Source: JAXGOI01 sp040767605 (GTDB lineage: Bacteria > Bacillota > Dehalobacteriia > UBA4068). Taken from it: 64,000 nucleotides of DNA. The stretch is from positions 1,364,001 to 1,428,000 of the forward strand of contig JAXGOI010000001.1 in the NCBI GenBank assembly GCA_040767605.1. The letters run 5' to 3'. Under the pieces are notes generated by a model. It saw only the letters and a list, made by a program, of their open reading frames with translations. It was not told where the DNA came from and did no database searches. Of this stretch, positions 1 through 8,908 are shown piece after piece. The translations under genes were made by a program, and so were the position numbers. Every line of letters begins with the position of its first letter. Within the stretch, counting starts at the first letter, position 1.

Positions 1-421
1 CAATAGTGTTTTTAAAGGCCGGGTTTTCCAGCATTTTATTCATTTCAATTGCCGAGGCGGTTCCCACCGCCATTATCCCTGCGGTAATAAAGGGAATACT
101 CATAGACCATTTAAGGAAGAAAACGGTAATTAAAAGCATAAGGGCAAAAGGTGCTAAAAAAAGCATGCCGTTATCTATGGCATATTTTACAGCCTCCTTG
201 CCCTTGTCTTTTTTAATTTTGCCGTTAAACATACTTAAAAAGCCTTTTAAAAACAGCCTGAAAAGCCAGCCGAATAAAAGCCCGAATAAAAGGCCTGCCC
301 CTAAATTAAAGGGGTTTAAAAGGTTAAAAGGATCTGCAAAAGCGCCGATGCCTAAAGCGATGAAGGAAAGCTTTCTGATAAAGCCCCTTGCGGATTTGCC
401 TTTTTTAAAATCCATATCCAT
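1..421 (-). CDS. Membrane protein of unknown function, 3' end outside the window
   Basis: An open frame of 140 codons runs to the window edge without a stop. It starts at an ATG at 421 with a GGGGGTGA ribosome site just upstream. The visible product begins MDMDFKKGKSARG and has hydrophobic segments at about residues 17-33, 38-58 and 85-105, with a Lys-rich linker (NGKIKKDKGKEA) between the last two. It is the last gene of a minus-strand set: its ribosome site lies against the stop of the YIP1-like gene, so the two are probably co-translated. I do not recognise the family. The plus-strand frame over the same bases is a shadow. Confidence 0.7.
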   Translation of the reverse strand, partial: MDMDFKKGKSARGFIRKLSFIALGIGAFADPFNLLNPFNLGAGLLFGLLFGWLFRLFLKGFLSMFNGKIKKDKGKEAVKYAIDNGMLFLAPFALMLLITVFFLKWSMSIPFITAGIMAVGTASAIEMNKMLENPAFKNTI

Positions 422-432
422 TATATCACCCC

Positions 433-984
433 CTATAAATTTCCAAAGATTGACCAGGAGAGAAGCACCAAAGCGCCGATTAAGGCGGCCAGGGGGACGC
501 TTAATGCGTTTTTGCCGCCGGTGAGCTCTCTGATGGTGAACATCATAGGCCCGATAGCCCAGAGCACTCCTGTTACACCAAAGGCTATGGAAGTTTTCCA
601 GCCTAGGGCCAAAGAAAATATAAGGCCCAAAACCCCATAAATAAAGGCGCCGCTATAGCTTAGGCAAAAGGCGGAAACAGCCTCCATCAGGCTTTTATCG
701 GTTTTAGCGGCCTTAAGAATAACCCAGACCAGCATTCCAAGAATGGGAATTATAATAAGCCCGTAGGCCAGGCCGGTGCCGGCCGCCAAAAGAATAAAGC
801 TTATACCTTTTTGCCCTGTTTTGTAAAGATCCAAACCGGTTTGGAGAAAAAACAGACAAAAAGCAATGGCAGATACCGCTGCCGAGAGATACCATTTATT
901 GGAGAAGGCACTCTGAATAGCCCCCGAGGGGTTTATCATCATTCCAAAAATGGTTCTGGGTAGGGATCGTCTTTCCTGTTCCAT
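433..984 (-). CDS. YIP1-like multi-pass membrane protein
   Basis: The 183-residue product has a short polar N-terminus (MEQERRSLPRTIFGMMINPSGAIQ) followed by about five hydrophobic segments at residues 30-48, 60-85, 103-125, 132-150 and 163-181. An N-terminal RTIFGMMxxP element before five membrane spans is typical of bacterial YIP1-domain proteins. This is a fold-level guess and no enzymatic motif is visible. It lies 30 bases after the lipoprotein gene and 11 bases before the partial membrane gene on the same strand, suggesting a three-gene operon whose products sit together in the membrane. Confidence 0.55.
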   Translation of the reverse strand: MEQERRSLPRTIFGMMINPSGAIQSAFSNKWYLSAAVSAIAFCLFFLQTGLDLYKTGQKGISFILLAAGTGLAYGLIIIPILGMLVWVILKAAKTDKSLMEAVSAFCLSYSGAFIYGVLGLIFSLALGWKTSIAFGVTGVLWAIGPMMFTIRELTGGKNALSVPLAALIGALVLLSWSIFGNL

Positions 985-1014
985 ATTAAATTAACACCTG
1001 CCTTCCGGTTTTTT

Positions 1015-1638
1015 TCACCTTCTTACGCCGGTTATTTCGCAAAGCAATTCTCCTGAATTCCCAGGTGCGCCTTTTTCTCCAAGAAAAATAACCAAATAGG
1101 GCTCATAGGGTATGCCTTCTACGCCTATTTTAGCAATTGAGTAGATGATTTCGCTGTCAAAGCTTTCCTCCCTCACCTTGGGCTCCTTATAACCTACATG
1201 CTCATTTACTATTTTATAACCGCCTTTATTATGTATAGTAAACATTAAGCCTTCTTTTTTGGGCGGGTCAAAAAGGATTTCGATTTCGTCATTCATATAG
1301 CCGGTTTGCTGGCCTGTGCTGCTTTTAGAAATTAAAACGGTTTCGTCTATATTTATGGTGCAGGCCTCGCCTTTTTCAAGAGTTATTTTCTCCATTTCAA
1401 GGGGTATTCCCTCACGGGTGAAGGCAAGAAGCAAAAAGGGTTTAATTTCAATAGCCTTCGGCGGATTATCATAAAGAGCACCGCTTATTTCTAAATCGCC
1501 TTTTTCCAAATTATATGCTTCATAGGGGCATAAAAAACCCTTCCCTCCGGAGGTTTCCCCGCCGCTGCCCTCGCTGCTGCAGGAGGTAAAAGAAAGTACT
1601 GCTATAAGACATAAAAACAGGATTAAGGATTTTTTCAT
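1015..1638 (-). CDS. Putative lipoprotein of unknown function
   Basis: The 207-residue product starts with a classical lipoprotein signal: Lys-Lys, a hydrophobic stretch, and the lipobox FTSC at about residue 20, followed by a Ser/Gly linker. The mature part is mostly beta-type sequence with no family I recognise. An AAAGGAGC ribosome site precedes the ATG. It is the first gene of the minus-strand set that continues into the YIP1-like and partial membrane genes, so an envelope role is likely. Upstream lies the AT-rich region shared with pyrG, which is transcribed away from it. Confidence 0.6.
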   Translation of the reverse strand: MKKSLILFLCLIAVLSFTSCSSEGSGGETSGGKGFLCPYEAYNLEKGDLEISGALYDNPPKAIEIKPFLLLAFTREGIPLEMEKITLEKGEACTINIDETVLISKSSTGQQTGYMNDEIEILFDPPKKEGLMFTIHNKGGYKIVNEHVGYKEPKVREESFDSEIIYSIAKIGVEGIPYEPYLVIFLGEKGAPGNSGELLCEITGVRR

Positions 1639-2145
1639 AAAAGCTCCTTTCTTGTTTGTTTTATTAAATTATAATTACACAAATTATACCAATATAGTGA
1701 ATAAAAGTAAATGCTCCGCCTGATAAACTCCCCGATATTTTAATAAAAAAATATTAACTTTTAAGGCGTTTACAAAATTTGGTAAACAGCAGGCAAATTT
1801 TAAAATAGAAAGCCTTTAAAAGCCAAAAAGTTATAAAGTATGCGCAAAAATTAATTATTTAAAAAGCTTGCGCATTATCTTTAAACGCGGGTGTTTAGTG
1901 AATATTTATAATTAAACTCAAAATTGGGATAATTAATTTATCTGAAAGTATAAATTTTTTAAAAACCTAAAAAATTAAGGCAAAAATATGTTATAATTTT
2001 ACAATAGGGTTAAATTTAGAATTAATGTTTCAAGGTTTATTCTGGCCCCTAATTTATAAAAACCAGGATATTAAAGGAAAGAGCCTTTTGATAAAAGCGC
2101 TTATAAGTAATCCTATAAAACAGGGGTAAAAAAGGCGGGGAGAAA
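1639..2145. promoter_or_regulatory. Divergent intergenic region upstream of pyrG
   Basis: About 500 AT-rich bases without a convincing gene. It contains an inverted repeat ATGCGCAA (1840-1847) / TTGCGCAT (1868-1875). A TATAAT hexamer at 1992-1997 is followed ten bases later by GGG, a possible pyrG start point; no good -35 lies at the right distance. A CCCC run follows at about 2046. Initial G runs matter in the CTP-sensing attenuation known for Bacillus pyrG, but I cannot draw a convincing terminator here. Confidence 0.3.
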
Positions 2146-3762
2146 ATGGCTGCAAAATATATTTTTATCACGGGGGGCGTAGTATCCTCCTTAGGCAAGG
2201 GCATTACCGGGGCCTCTTTAGGGCGTTTATTAAAATGCCGGGGGCTTAAGGTAGTTAATCAGAAGCTGGATCCATATATAAATGTGGATCCGGGTAATAT
2301 GAGCCCTTATCAGCATGGCGAAGTTTTTGTTACCGAAGACGGCGCCGAAACCGATTTGGATTTAGGCCATTATGAACGCTTTATTGATGAAAATCTCAGC
2401 CGTAACCATAGTTTTTCCGCCGGTTCTATTTATTCCGCAGTTTTAGAAAAGGAGCGCGGCGGCTGCTATTCCGGCGGCACAGTGCAGGTAATCCCCCATA
2501 TAACGGGGCAGATAAAAGATTGTATTAAGGCGGCGAGCCAAGGCGAGCCGGATATTGTTATTTGCGAAATTGGGGGTACCGTAGGGGATATTGAAATCCT
2601 CCCCTTTTTAGAGGCCGCCCGCCAATGGAGAAGGGAAATGGGGCAGGATAATTGCCTTTTTATCCATGTAACCCTTGTGCCCTATATTAAATCCGCCGGG
2701 GAATCCAAGACAAAACCTACCCAACATAGCGTTAAGGAGCTGCGCTCCATTGGTATTCAGCCGGATATTATTGTTTGCCGCTCCGATAGACCCTTAGCCG
2801 AGGATATACGCAAAAAAATCTCCCTGTTTTGTAATGTGGAAAATGAGGCCGTTATTTTAAACAGCGATACCCCTATTTTATATCAGGTGCCTTTGCTTTT
2901 GCATCAACAGAATTTAGATGCCATAGTTTGCCATAAGCTGGGCATATCTGCCCCTCCCCCCGAGCTTGAACAATGGCGGCAAATGGTTAATGATTTAGAA
3001 AACCCCAAAGATAAAGTGGAAATTGCCCTGGTGGGGAAATATATTCAGCTTCATGACGCCTATTTAAGTATTGTAGAGGCTCTTACCCACGGAGGGGTTG
3101 CCAATAATTTGGAGGTTAAAATCCGCTGGGTTAATGCCGAGGATTTAGAAGGGGAATGCGCCGGGGAGCAAATTAAGTGGGAGCTTGGGGGAGTAGACGG
3201 CATAATAGTACCCGACGGCTCCGGCCGAAGGGGCCTTTTAGGTAAAATTGCGGCTATTGAATATGCCAGGGTTAAGGATATTCCTTTTTTAGGGATTTCT
3301 CTGGGTATGCAAATGGCTGTTGTGGAATTCTCTCGGAATATTATGGGGTATAAGGATGCCCATAGTACGGCCATAATGCCCCATACCCCATACCCGGTTA
3401 TAGATATTATAGAGGATCAAAGAGAGATTAATAATAAAGGCGGCACCATGCGCCTTGGGAGTTATCCCTGCAGAATTTTTCCAGGGAGCCTGGCGGATAA
3501 AGCCTATGGCAAATTAGAGATTTCTGAAAGGCATCGCCACCGCTATGAATTTAATAATAAATACAGGCGGGATTTAGAGTCTGCCGGGCTTTTAATTTCC
3601 GGGGTAAACCCCCAAAAGAATTTGGTGGAAATTATAGAACTGCCTGAAAAGCGCTGGTTTATGGGGGTGCAATTCCATCCGGAATTTAAATCCCGCCCTA
3701 ATCGGGCTCATCCTTTATTCAGGGATTTTATCGAGGCGGCCTATAAATATCATAAGCTGTAA
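2146..3762 (+). CDS. pyrG: CTP synthase with substituted glutaminase active site
   Basis: CTP synthase makes CTP from UTP, ATP and an amino donor, the last step of pyrimidine nucleotide synthesis. The 538-residue product has the normal length. Its N-terminal synthetase domain is canonical (ITGGVVSSLGKGITGASLG, INVDPG, SPYQHGEVFVTEDGAETDLD, GGTVQVIPHIT). The C-terminal glutamine amidotransferase domain keeps GGTMRLG, RHRHRYE and FHPE (His511, Glu513). The usual nucleophile motif GICLGMQ is GISLGMQ, with Ser385 in place of the catalytic Cys (Cys379 in E. coli), and the oxyanion strand PGGFG is PDGSG (356-360). In E. coli, replacing that Cys abolishes glutamine use but leaves ammonia use, so this enzyme is predicted to be ammonia-dependent. 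A GGGGAG ribosome site precedes the ATG. Confidence 0.95.
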   Translation: MAAKYIFITGGVVSSLGKGITGASLGRLLKCRGLKVVNQKLDPYINVDPGNMSPYQHGEVFVTEDGAETDLDLGHYERFIDENLSRNHSFSAGSIYSAVLEKERGGCYSGGTVQVIPHITGQIKDCIKAASQGEPDIVICEIGGTVGDIEILPFLEAARQWRREMGQDNCLFIHVTLVPYIKSAGESKTKPTQHSVKELRSIGIQPDIIVCRSDRPLAEDIRKKISLFCNVENEAVILNSDTPILYQVPLLLHQQNLDAIVCHKLGISAPPPELEQWRQMVNDLENPKDKVEIALVGKYIQLHDAYLSIVEALTHGGVANNLEVKIRWVNAEDLEGECAGEQIKWELGGVDGIIVPDGSGRRGLLGKIAAIEYARVKDIPFLGISLGMQMAVVEFSRNIMGYKDAHSTAIMPHTPYPVIDIIEDQREINNKGGTMRLGSYPCRIFPGSLADKAYGKLEISERHRHRYEFNNKYRRDLESAGLLISGVNPQKNLVEIIELPEKRWFMGVQFHPEFKSRPNRAHPLFRDFIEAAYKYHKL

Positions 3763-3763
3763 T

Positions 3764-3791
3764 AAGCTGCCCCTATTAACGGGGGCAGCTT
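3764..3791 (+). terminator. Hairpin after pyrG
   Basis: AAGCTGCCCC pairs with GGGGCAGCTT around a loop, directly after the pyrG stop. The following run is only TAATAATTG, so termination may be weak or the hairpin may protect the mRNA end. Confidence 0.5.
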
Positions 3792-3973
3792 AATAATTGA
3801 GAATAAAATTAATGCCTCAAACCTGTATAAGAATAAACCGGGCCTTAAGAATAACATTATTTGGAACATTTTGGGGGAAAATAAAATCTTATATTAAGAG
3901 CATTTTTAGGTAATACCCTGTATTTAAAAATAATTCCCCCGGGTTTATTTTGGGGTTTTAAGGGAGCCATAGT

Positions 3974-6900
3974 ATGAGAAAATATATTTTTTGGATAATT
4001 ATAATGGCAATCGGTATAATAGCCGTTTTAGCCGCTTATTTTTTAGGCCAAACCGGGGAAATCCCTTTGGCTCAGGCTGCCTATGCTCAAATGAACCCCA
4101 CGGTTTATGATGACGGCGGGGTGGATATTAATTCCGCCTTTACAATTTCTTTTGAAAGCCCCGTAAGCGCCGCCCAGATCAGAAAGTTTTTATCCGTTGA
4201 GCCCTTTTTAGAGCTGGGTATGCATCAGGGTAAGAATAATCAGGAGGTATTGGTGGTGCCCTCGGAGCCCTTGGCCCCTAATACCCTTTACCGCTTTAAA
4301 TTAAACTCAGAAGGGGGAAATTTGGGCTTTGCCTTTCAAACCAAAGCCCCTCTGGAAATTAAAGGAGTTTTCCCCGCAGATAAATCTTTAGATATTCCCC
4401 TTGATACTTCAATTAGGGTAATTTTTAATACGGCCAATAATGCCAATTGCCAGCCCTATTTTAAAATAGAGCCAAAAACAGAGGGGCGTTTTGAGTTTAA
4501 CGGGAGGACGGTAAGCTTTATTCCCGAAGGCCCCCTGGCCCCGGAGACAATTTATACGGTAACGGCTCTTGCCGGCTGGCCCCTTTCCGGCAGCAGTATT
4601 CTTTTGGAGGAGAGTTATCAATTTCAGTTTGAAACGGCCCCCAAAAACGGGGAAGGCGGGGCTCAAATAAAGCTTTCTATGGCGGGGCAAAGCTTTCTCC
4701 CGGGGGAACTGCCCTTTTTCCGTTTGGATAATTTGGATAATCCGGATTCCGGCAATTTTGCAAATGTAAAAATATATGCCTATGAAGACCCTAAAAGCTA
4801 TGGGGAGGCCCTTTTAAAAGATATTCAAAATCTCCCCGCCTGGAGCCGTAAGGCGGAAAACTCCTCTTTAAGTGATTTTAATTTATTAAGGCCGGTAATG
4901 GAAAGAGATTTACCCTTAATAGAAGGTGAGGGCTGCCATTATCTGGTTTTGCCTGAGGATTTGCCTCTGGGGCATTATGCTTTGGATATGTCTTTAGGGG
5001 ATATTAACCGCCGGCTTCATTTTCAGGTTTCGGCCCTTAAAGCCTTTGTGCAGCCGGGTATAGAAGAGACCCTTATTTGGCTTAAGGATTCAAAAACCGG
5101 GAATTCCCTTGGAGGGAGAAAAATCAGGGAGCTTATAGGGGGAGATTCCTCCCTTACCGGAGAGGACGGAATTGCCTTAATAAAGGGGGTTTCTCCTCAG
5201 GGTTTTGCTATATATTATATAGAAGATATAAAAGATAAAGGGAATGCTCTGGTTTTGAGCCAAAGGAGCGCCTCGCCCTTAAATAAGGGGCTCCCCAATG
5301 GGCTTACCGTTTATTTATATACAGACCGTTATTATTATCAAAATAATGATACCCTTAAATTTTGGGGTATAATTAAAGCCCCCCCGGGGGAGGAAACGGT
5401 TTTGCCGGAGCTAAAAATGGCCCTTTACGGCCATTTGGAGCAGGAAGGAATAATTAATGAAAGCCCTCTGGAGCTTATTGGCAATACCTTCAGCGGTGAA
5501 TTTGATTTGCGTAATTTTAATAACGGCGGTTATAGCCTGGGCCTTATTGGGGGCGGAGAAATTTTTGCCCGCCGGGATTTTTTAGTGGAGGAACCCTTTG
5601 CACCCCAGTATAAGCTGGAGATTACAGGCCCTGAAAAAGCCATATTTTGTGGGGAGGATTTAGTTTTTAAGATTATTCTTAGGGATTTTGAGAATAGGGG
5701 AGTCCCCGGCATCAGATTAGATTATCGCCTTTTAGACGGCGAAAAGGGCAGTATAAATACGGATAAAAACGGCCGGGCCAATTTAGTTTTAAGCCCTCAA
5801 AGCTATAATCAGGGGGATGGGCATGAGGATATCAGCGGTTTGAACCCCAAGGAGCTTAAAACCCTTAAAGTTTCCGCCACTACCCCCAATGGTCTTAAAT
5901 TAGAGGCTCTGGCCTCGGCGCTAATTTTAAAAAGCCCGGTGGAAATTGAAAGCCGGGCCGGGATAATCAGAGGCCGGGGTATTTTTAAATGGGAAATTTA
6001 TCTTGCCGATACTGAAAAGGTTGAGTTTAACCCGGCTGCTATTCTAAAAGACGGAGATTTTAAGAAAGACCCCCTTGCGGGGCAAAAAATAAAGGCGGAG
6101 ATTTTTCGCCTGGAAATTAAAGAAGAAATCCCCGGCCTAAAAGAAGGTGTTGGGCCTGATACAGGCTATAAAGAAGAAAAATTAAAAATAGCCGAAAAAG
6201 AGCTTATTACAAATGCCCAGGGCAGGGCCTATTTGGAATTGAATTTGCCGGAAAAGCTCCGGCCGGATTTTAAATATTTAATTTGCCTTAAATCCCTGGG
6301 GGGGGAGGATTTTAAGCTGGAGTACTACTTTTACCCCTGGCTTAAAAACAGCTCCGGGCCCTATTATATTGCTTTGGATAAACCCGAGGGCTATATTGAG
6401 GGAGAAAGCTTTACGGCGGTTTTCTCAGAGGGTGATGCCGGGGATTTAAGAACCGGGGAATTAAGAAGCGAAGAATTAAAAGGAGATTTTCTTTTTTATA
6501 ATCAAAACGCCCCCGGGGATAATTATCAGGCGGGGAAGGCTCCGGAATATACGGGGGTTTTTGAGGCCGGGGAATATTCATGCCTTTGCGGCGTTTATTT
6601 TGACGGCCGTAATTTTAATCCGGCTAAGGCCGCCCTTATTAAAAATAAAAATGCTTTGCCAGGCCTAAATATAAGTATTTTGGCGGATAAAGCCACTTAC
6701 AGCCCCGGGGAGAGGGGCAAAATTACCATAGAAGTAAGGGATGAAAATAATAAACCAATAGAGGCGGATTTGCATTTAAGAATAGCCCCGGCGGCTGCTT
6801 TGGCAGGGGATGACGGAGGGGGCTTTACTGAAATATTTTCACTCCCGGGGGAGAGGGCGGATTTACCTAAGCCCCTCCTCAGCCATGAGGATTGGCAAAC

Positions 6901-8818
6901 AAAACCCCACGAGTACAGGCTGCAAGGCCCTGCCCCGGAATATTTTGGGGAAAGCGTCAATAATAATGTGCCTCTTTTCAGCGGAGCCAAAACTGATAAA
7001 GAGGGTGTATTTGAGCTGGAATTTACAGCCCCTGCCCAAGCCGGTAAATATATAATAAGCGGCCTTTCTTATAATAAGGATAATCAGGATTTTAAAACCG
7101 GGGCGGGAGAAAGCTTTTTTGAGGTTAAAAGTGCCTTTTCTTTGGGGATTATCGCCAATTCCCATTATATAAACGGAGACAGCCCCACTATCTTTTTAAA
7201 AGCCGTAGGGGGCCCTGATCAGGGAGTAATTAATTATGAATTGCTTATTGAGGGCCCTGAGGGGAGCAGTAAGCTTCTTGCCTCCGGCGAGGCGGAACAG
7301 ACAGTAAAGGTGGATTTAGGCATTCTGGCCGCCGGGGATTACCGCATTGAGGCCAGCGCTTTTTCCCCCGGAGGGGAAAAGGCTAAGGCCGGCTGCAGTT
7401 TTGCCGTAAAAGAAGATTTTATAGAGATACACCATTGGGAAAGCGCCCCCTTAGAGCAGGGTGAAGTTTCTTTTAAGGGTGAGGGGGATTCCTCTTTATT
7501 AATTGTATCTTCCCCCCAGAGAAGCATCGTTTTAGAGGATTTATGGCAGGCGGCCGGGGATATTAGCCCCCGCTTGGAAAACAGAATTGCCAAAGCCGCG
7601 GCTCAAAGGCTTCTTAAAGATTATTTAGGGGATGAGCTTGATATTCTGATTGAGACTCAAGATGATGATTTGCGTAGCTATCAAAATCATGACGGCGGGG
7701 CGGCGCCCCTGCCGGGGGCGGCATCCGATTTGGAGCTTTCCGTAAAGGCCGCGGCCTTGGGGAGCTATCAATTTGCCAATGAAGAATTAAGCGCTTATTT
7801 TACGATAAATAGCCAAAACGCCCAAAACAATAAAGATTTTGCCTTATCCCTGGCCGGCCTTGCCGCTTTGGATAAACCGGTTTTAAATGAAATTAAGGGG
7901 CTTTTAAATAAAGAAAACCTCTCGGCGGAGGAAAGGCTTTATCTGCTCTGGGCCCTTGCCGTAGCGGGAGATTCTCAAAACGCGGAGCGGCAATTAAAAA
8001 GCCTCCTGGCCGAAAAGGGGGAGGGTTTGGCATTATGCCGCCAAAACGGCGATTTAACTCCGGAGCAAGCCTATAATTGCAGGTTATGGATAATGATGAT
8101 TAGTTCCCTTTACGGAGATACGGAGCAATGGGAGGCCGCCCGAAATGAGGTTTTAGAAGGCTCCGGAATGAATAACCCTGCCTCCATTGAAATAGTTTTA
8201 GCCTCGAGGGCTGTTTTGCCCCGTTTAAAAAATGAGGAAAGCGCTTTTAGCTATAATCTGGAAAATAGCGGCTATAAAATAAATCTATCCCCGGGGGAGG
8301 ATTTTTGCCTTATTTTAAGCCCGGATAAATTAAAGACTTTAAGCTTTAAAAATGTAAAGGGCAGCCCAAATATTACCTGTTTATATAAAACCCCCTTGGC
8401 TAATGAAACCTTTATAGCCGAAGGAGGGGAGATTGGCAGATATTACAGTATAACCTCCGGCGGCGGCCAGGAGCTTAAAGCCGGGGTAATGAAAATTAAA
8501 ATAGATTATACCCTGGAAGAGGGCTTGGAGCCGGGCTGGTATTATATCAGCGATTGTCTTCCCGGGGGTTTGGCCCCCTTTGAAGGAGAGGGCTTAAATC
8601 CGGGGCAGGGGGTAACCCCTAGGTTGTTTTCCCCGGGGGGGCAAATAACTTCCTTTATGATATATAAGGAAGAAGGCCGGGAGCTTAAAGGCAGCCATGT
8701 TTATTATGCCAAAGTTGTTTCGGCGGGGCGTTTTATTGCCAGGCCGGCAATTATCACCCAAGGGCTTAACCATAAAATAATTGCCAAAGCTGAAGAAAAA
8801 ATAATCCGGATAAAATAA
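3974..8818 (+). CDS. Large alpha-2-macroglobulin-like protein without thioester motif
   Basis: The 1614-residue product begins with a basic residue pair and a hydrophobic segment (residues 4-25), a signal peptide or membrane anchor. Two Ig-like units follow at about residues 40-118 and 130-220; the second carries FPADKSLDIPLDTSIRV and ends LAPETIYTV. An MG2-type region (YTDRYYYQNNDTLKFWG) lies near residue 450, a bait-region-like domain (DKATYSPGERGKITIEV) near 910, and an A2M-type TDKEGVFELEFTAPAQAGKY segment near 1015. The helical C-terminal third resembles the thioester domain region, but I find no CxEQ motif, so covalent trapping as in thioester A2Ms is not expected. A surface or cell-wall scaffold or protease-trap role is inference. 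It stands alone between two hairpins. An AGGGAG ribosome site precedes the ATG. Confidence 0.75.
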   Translation: MRKYIFWIIIMAIGIIAVLAAYFLGQTGEIPLAQAAYAQMNPTVYDDGGVDINSAFTISFESPVSAAQIRKFLSVEPFLELGMHQGKNNQEVLVVPSEPLAPNTLYRFKLNSEGGNLGFAFQTKAPLEIKGVFPADKSLDIPLDTSIRVIFNTANNANCQPYFKIEPKTEGRFEFNGRTVSFIPEGPLAPETIYTVTALAGWPLSGSSILLEESYQFQFETAPKNGEGGAQIKLSMAGQSFLPGELPFFRLDNLDNPDSGNFANVKIYAYEDPKSYGEALLKDIQNLPAWSRKAENSSLSDFNLLRPVMERDLPLIEGEGCHYLVLPEDLPLGHYALDMSLGDINRRLHFQVSALKAFVQPGIEETLIWLKDSKTGNSLGGRKIRELIGGDSSLTGEDGIALIKGVSPQGFAIYYIEDIKDKGNALVLSQRSASPLNKGLPNGLTVYLYTDRYYYQNNDTLKFWGIIKAPPGEETVLPELKMALYGHLEQEGIINESPLELIGNTFSGEFDLRNFNNGGYSLGLIGGGEIFARRDFLVEEPFAPQYKLEITGPEKAIFCGEDLVFKIILRDFENRGVPGIRLDYRLLDGEKGSINTDKNGRANLVLSPQSYNQGDGHEDISGLNPKELKTLKVSATTPNGLKLEALASALILKSPVEIESRAGIIRGRGIFKWEIYLADTEKVEFNPAAILKDGDFKKDPLAGQKIKAEIFRLEIKEEIPGLKEGVGPDTGYKEEKLKIAEKELITNAQGRAYLELNLPEKLRPDFKYLICLKSLGGEDFKLEYYFYPWLKNSSGPYYIALDKPEGYIEGESFTAVFSEGDAGDLRTGELRSEELKGDFLFYNQNAPGDNYQAGKAPEYTGVFEAGEYSCLCGVYFDGRNFNPAKAALIKNKNALPGLNISILADKATYSPGERGKITIEVRDENNKPIEADLHLRIAPAAALAGDDGGGFTEIFSLPGERADLPKPLLSHEDWQTKPHEYRLQGPAPEYFGESVNNNVPLFSGAKTDKEGVFELEFTAPAQAGKYIISGLSYNKDNQDFKTGAGESFFEVKSAFSLGIIANSHYINGDSPTIFLKAVGGPDQGVINYELLIEGPEGSSKLLASGEAEQTVKVDLGILAAGDYRIEASAFSPGGEKAKAGCSFAVKEDFIEIHHWESAPLEQGEVSFKGEGDSSLLIVSSPQRSIVLEDLWQAAGDISPRLENRIAKAAAQRLLKDYLGDELDILIETQDDDLRSYQNHDGGAAPLPGAASDLELSVKAAALGSYQFANEELSAYFTINSQNAQNNKDFALSLAGLAALDKPVLNEIKGLLNKENLSAEERLYLLWALAVAGDSQNAERQLKSLLAEKGEGLALCRQNGDLTPEQAYNCRLWIMMISSLYGDTEQWEAARNEVLEGSGMNNPASIEIVLASRAVLPRLKNEESAFSYNLENSGYKINLSPGEDFCLILSPDKLKTLSFKNVKGSPNITCLYKTPLANETFIAEGGEIGRYYSITSGGGQELKAGVMKIKIDYTLEEGLEPGWYYISDCLPGGLAPFEGEGLNPGQGVTPRLFSPGGQITSFMIYKEEGRELKGSHVYYAKVVSAGRFIARPAIITQGLNHKIIAKAEEKIIRIK

Positions 8819-8828
8819 TCCGGATAAA
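8801..8828 (+). repeat. 14-bp tandem duplication across a stop codon
   Basis: ATAATCCGGATAAA occurs twice head to tail, 8801-8814 and 8815-8828. The first copy encodes the last residues of the macroglobulin-like protein and the second contains its stop codon and the start of the 3' region. Confidence 0.85.
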
Positions 8829-8850
8829 ATAATTTTATTAAATTAGTGCA

Positions 8851-8886
8851 AATAATAAAGCCCTGTAAACACAGGGCTTTATTATT
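8851..8886. terminator. Bidirectional terminator
   Basis: A perfect 16-bp stem, AATAATAAAGCCCTGT with its complement, around the loop AAAC. A/T tracts on both flanks suit both converging genes, the macroglobulin-like gene (+) and the BofC-like gene (-). Confidence 0.8.
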
Positions 8887-8908
8887 TAAATTACTGTTTT
8901 AGGCGGTT

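Noticed and set aside
6..524. Plus-strand open frame of 172 codons at the window start
   Set aside because: It overlaps two minus-strand membrane genes with good ribosome sites, and its Lys/Pro/Arg-rich product looks like antisense of hydrophobic coding sequence.
1992..2120. CTP-responsive attenuator for pyrG as in Bacillus
   Set aside because: An initial GGG and a later CCCC run are present, but I could not form a convincing terminator stem with a T-tract between them and the start codon.
7400..8200. Thioester motif CxEQ in the macroglobulin-like protein
   Set aside because: Read through the C-terminal third and found no Cys followed by Glu-Gln at the right spacing.
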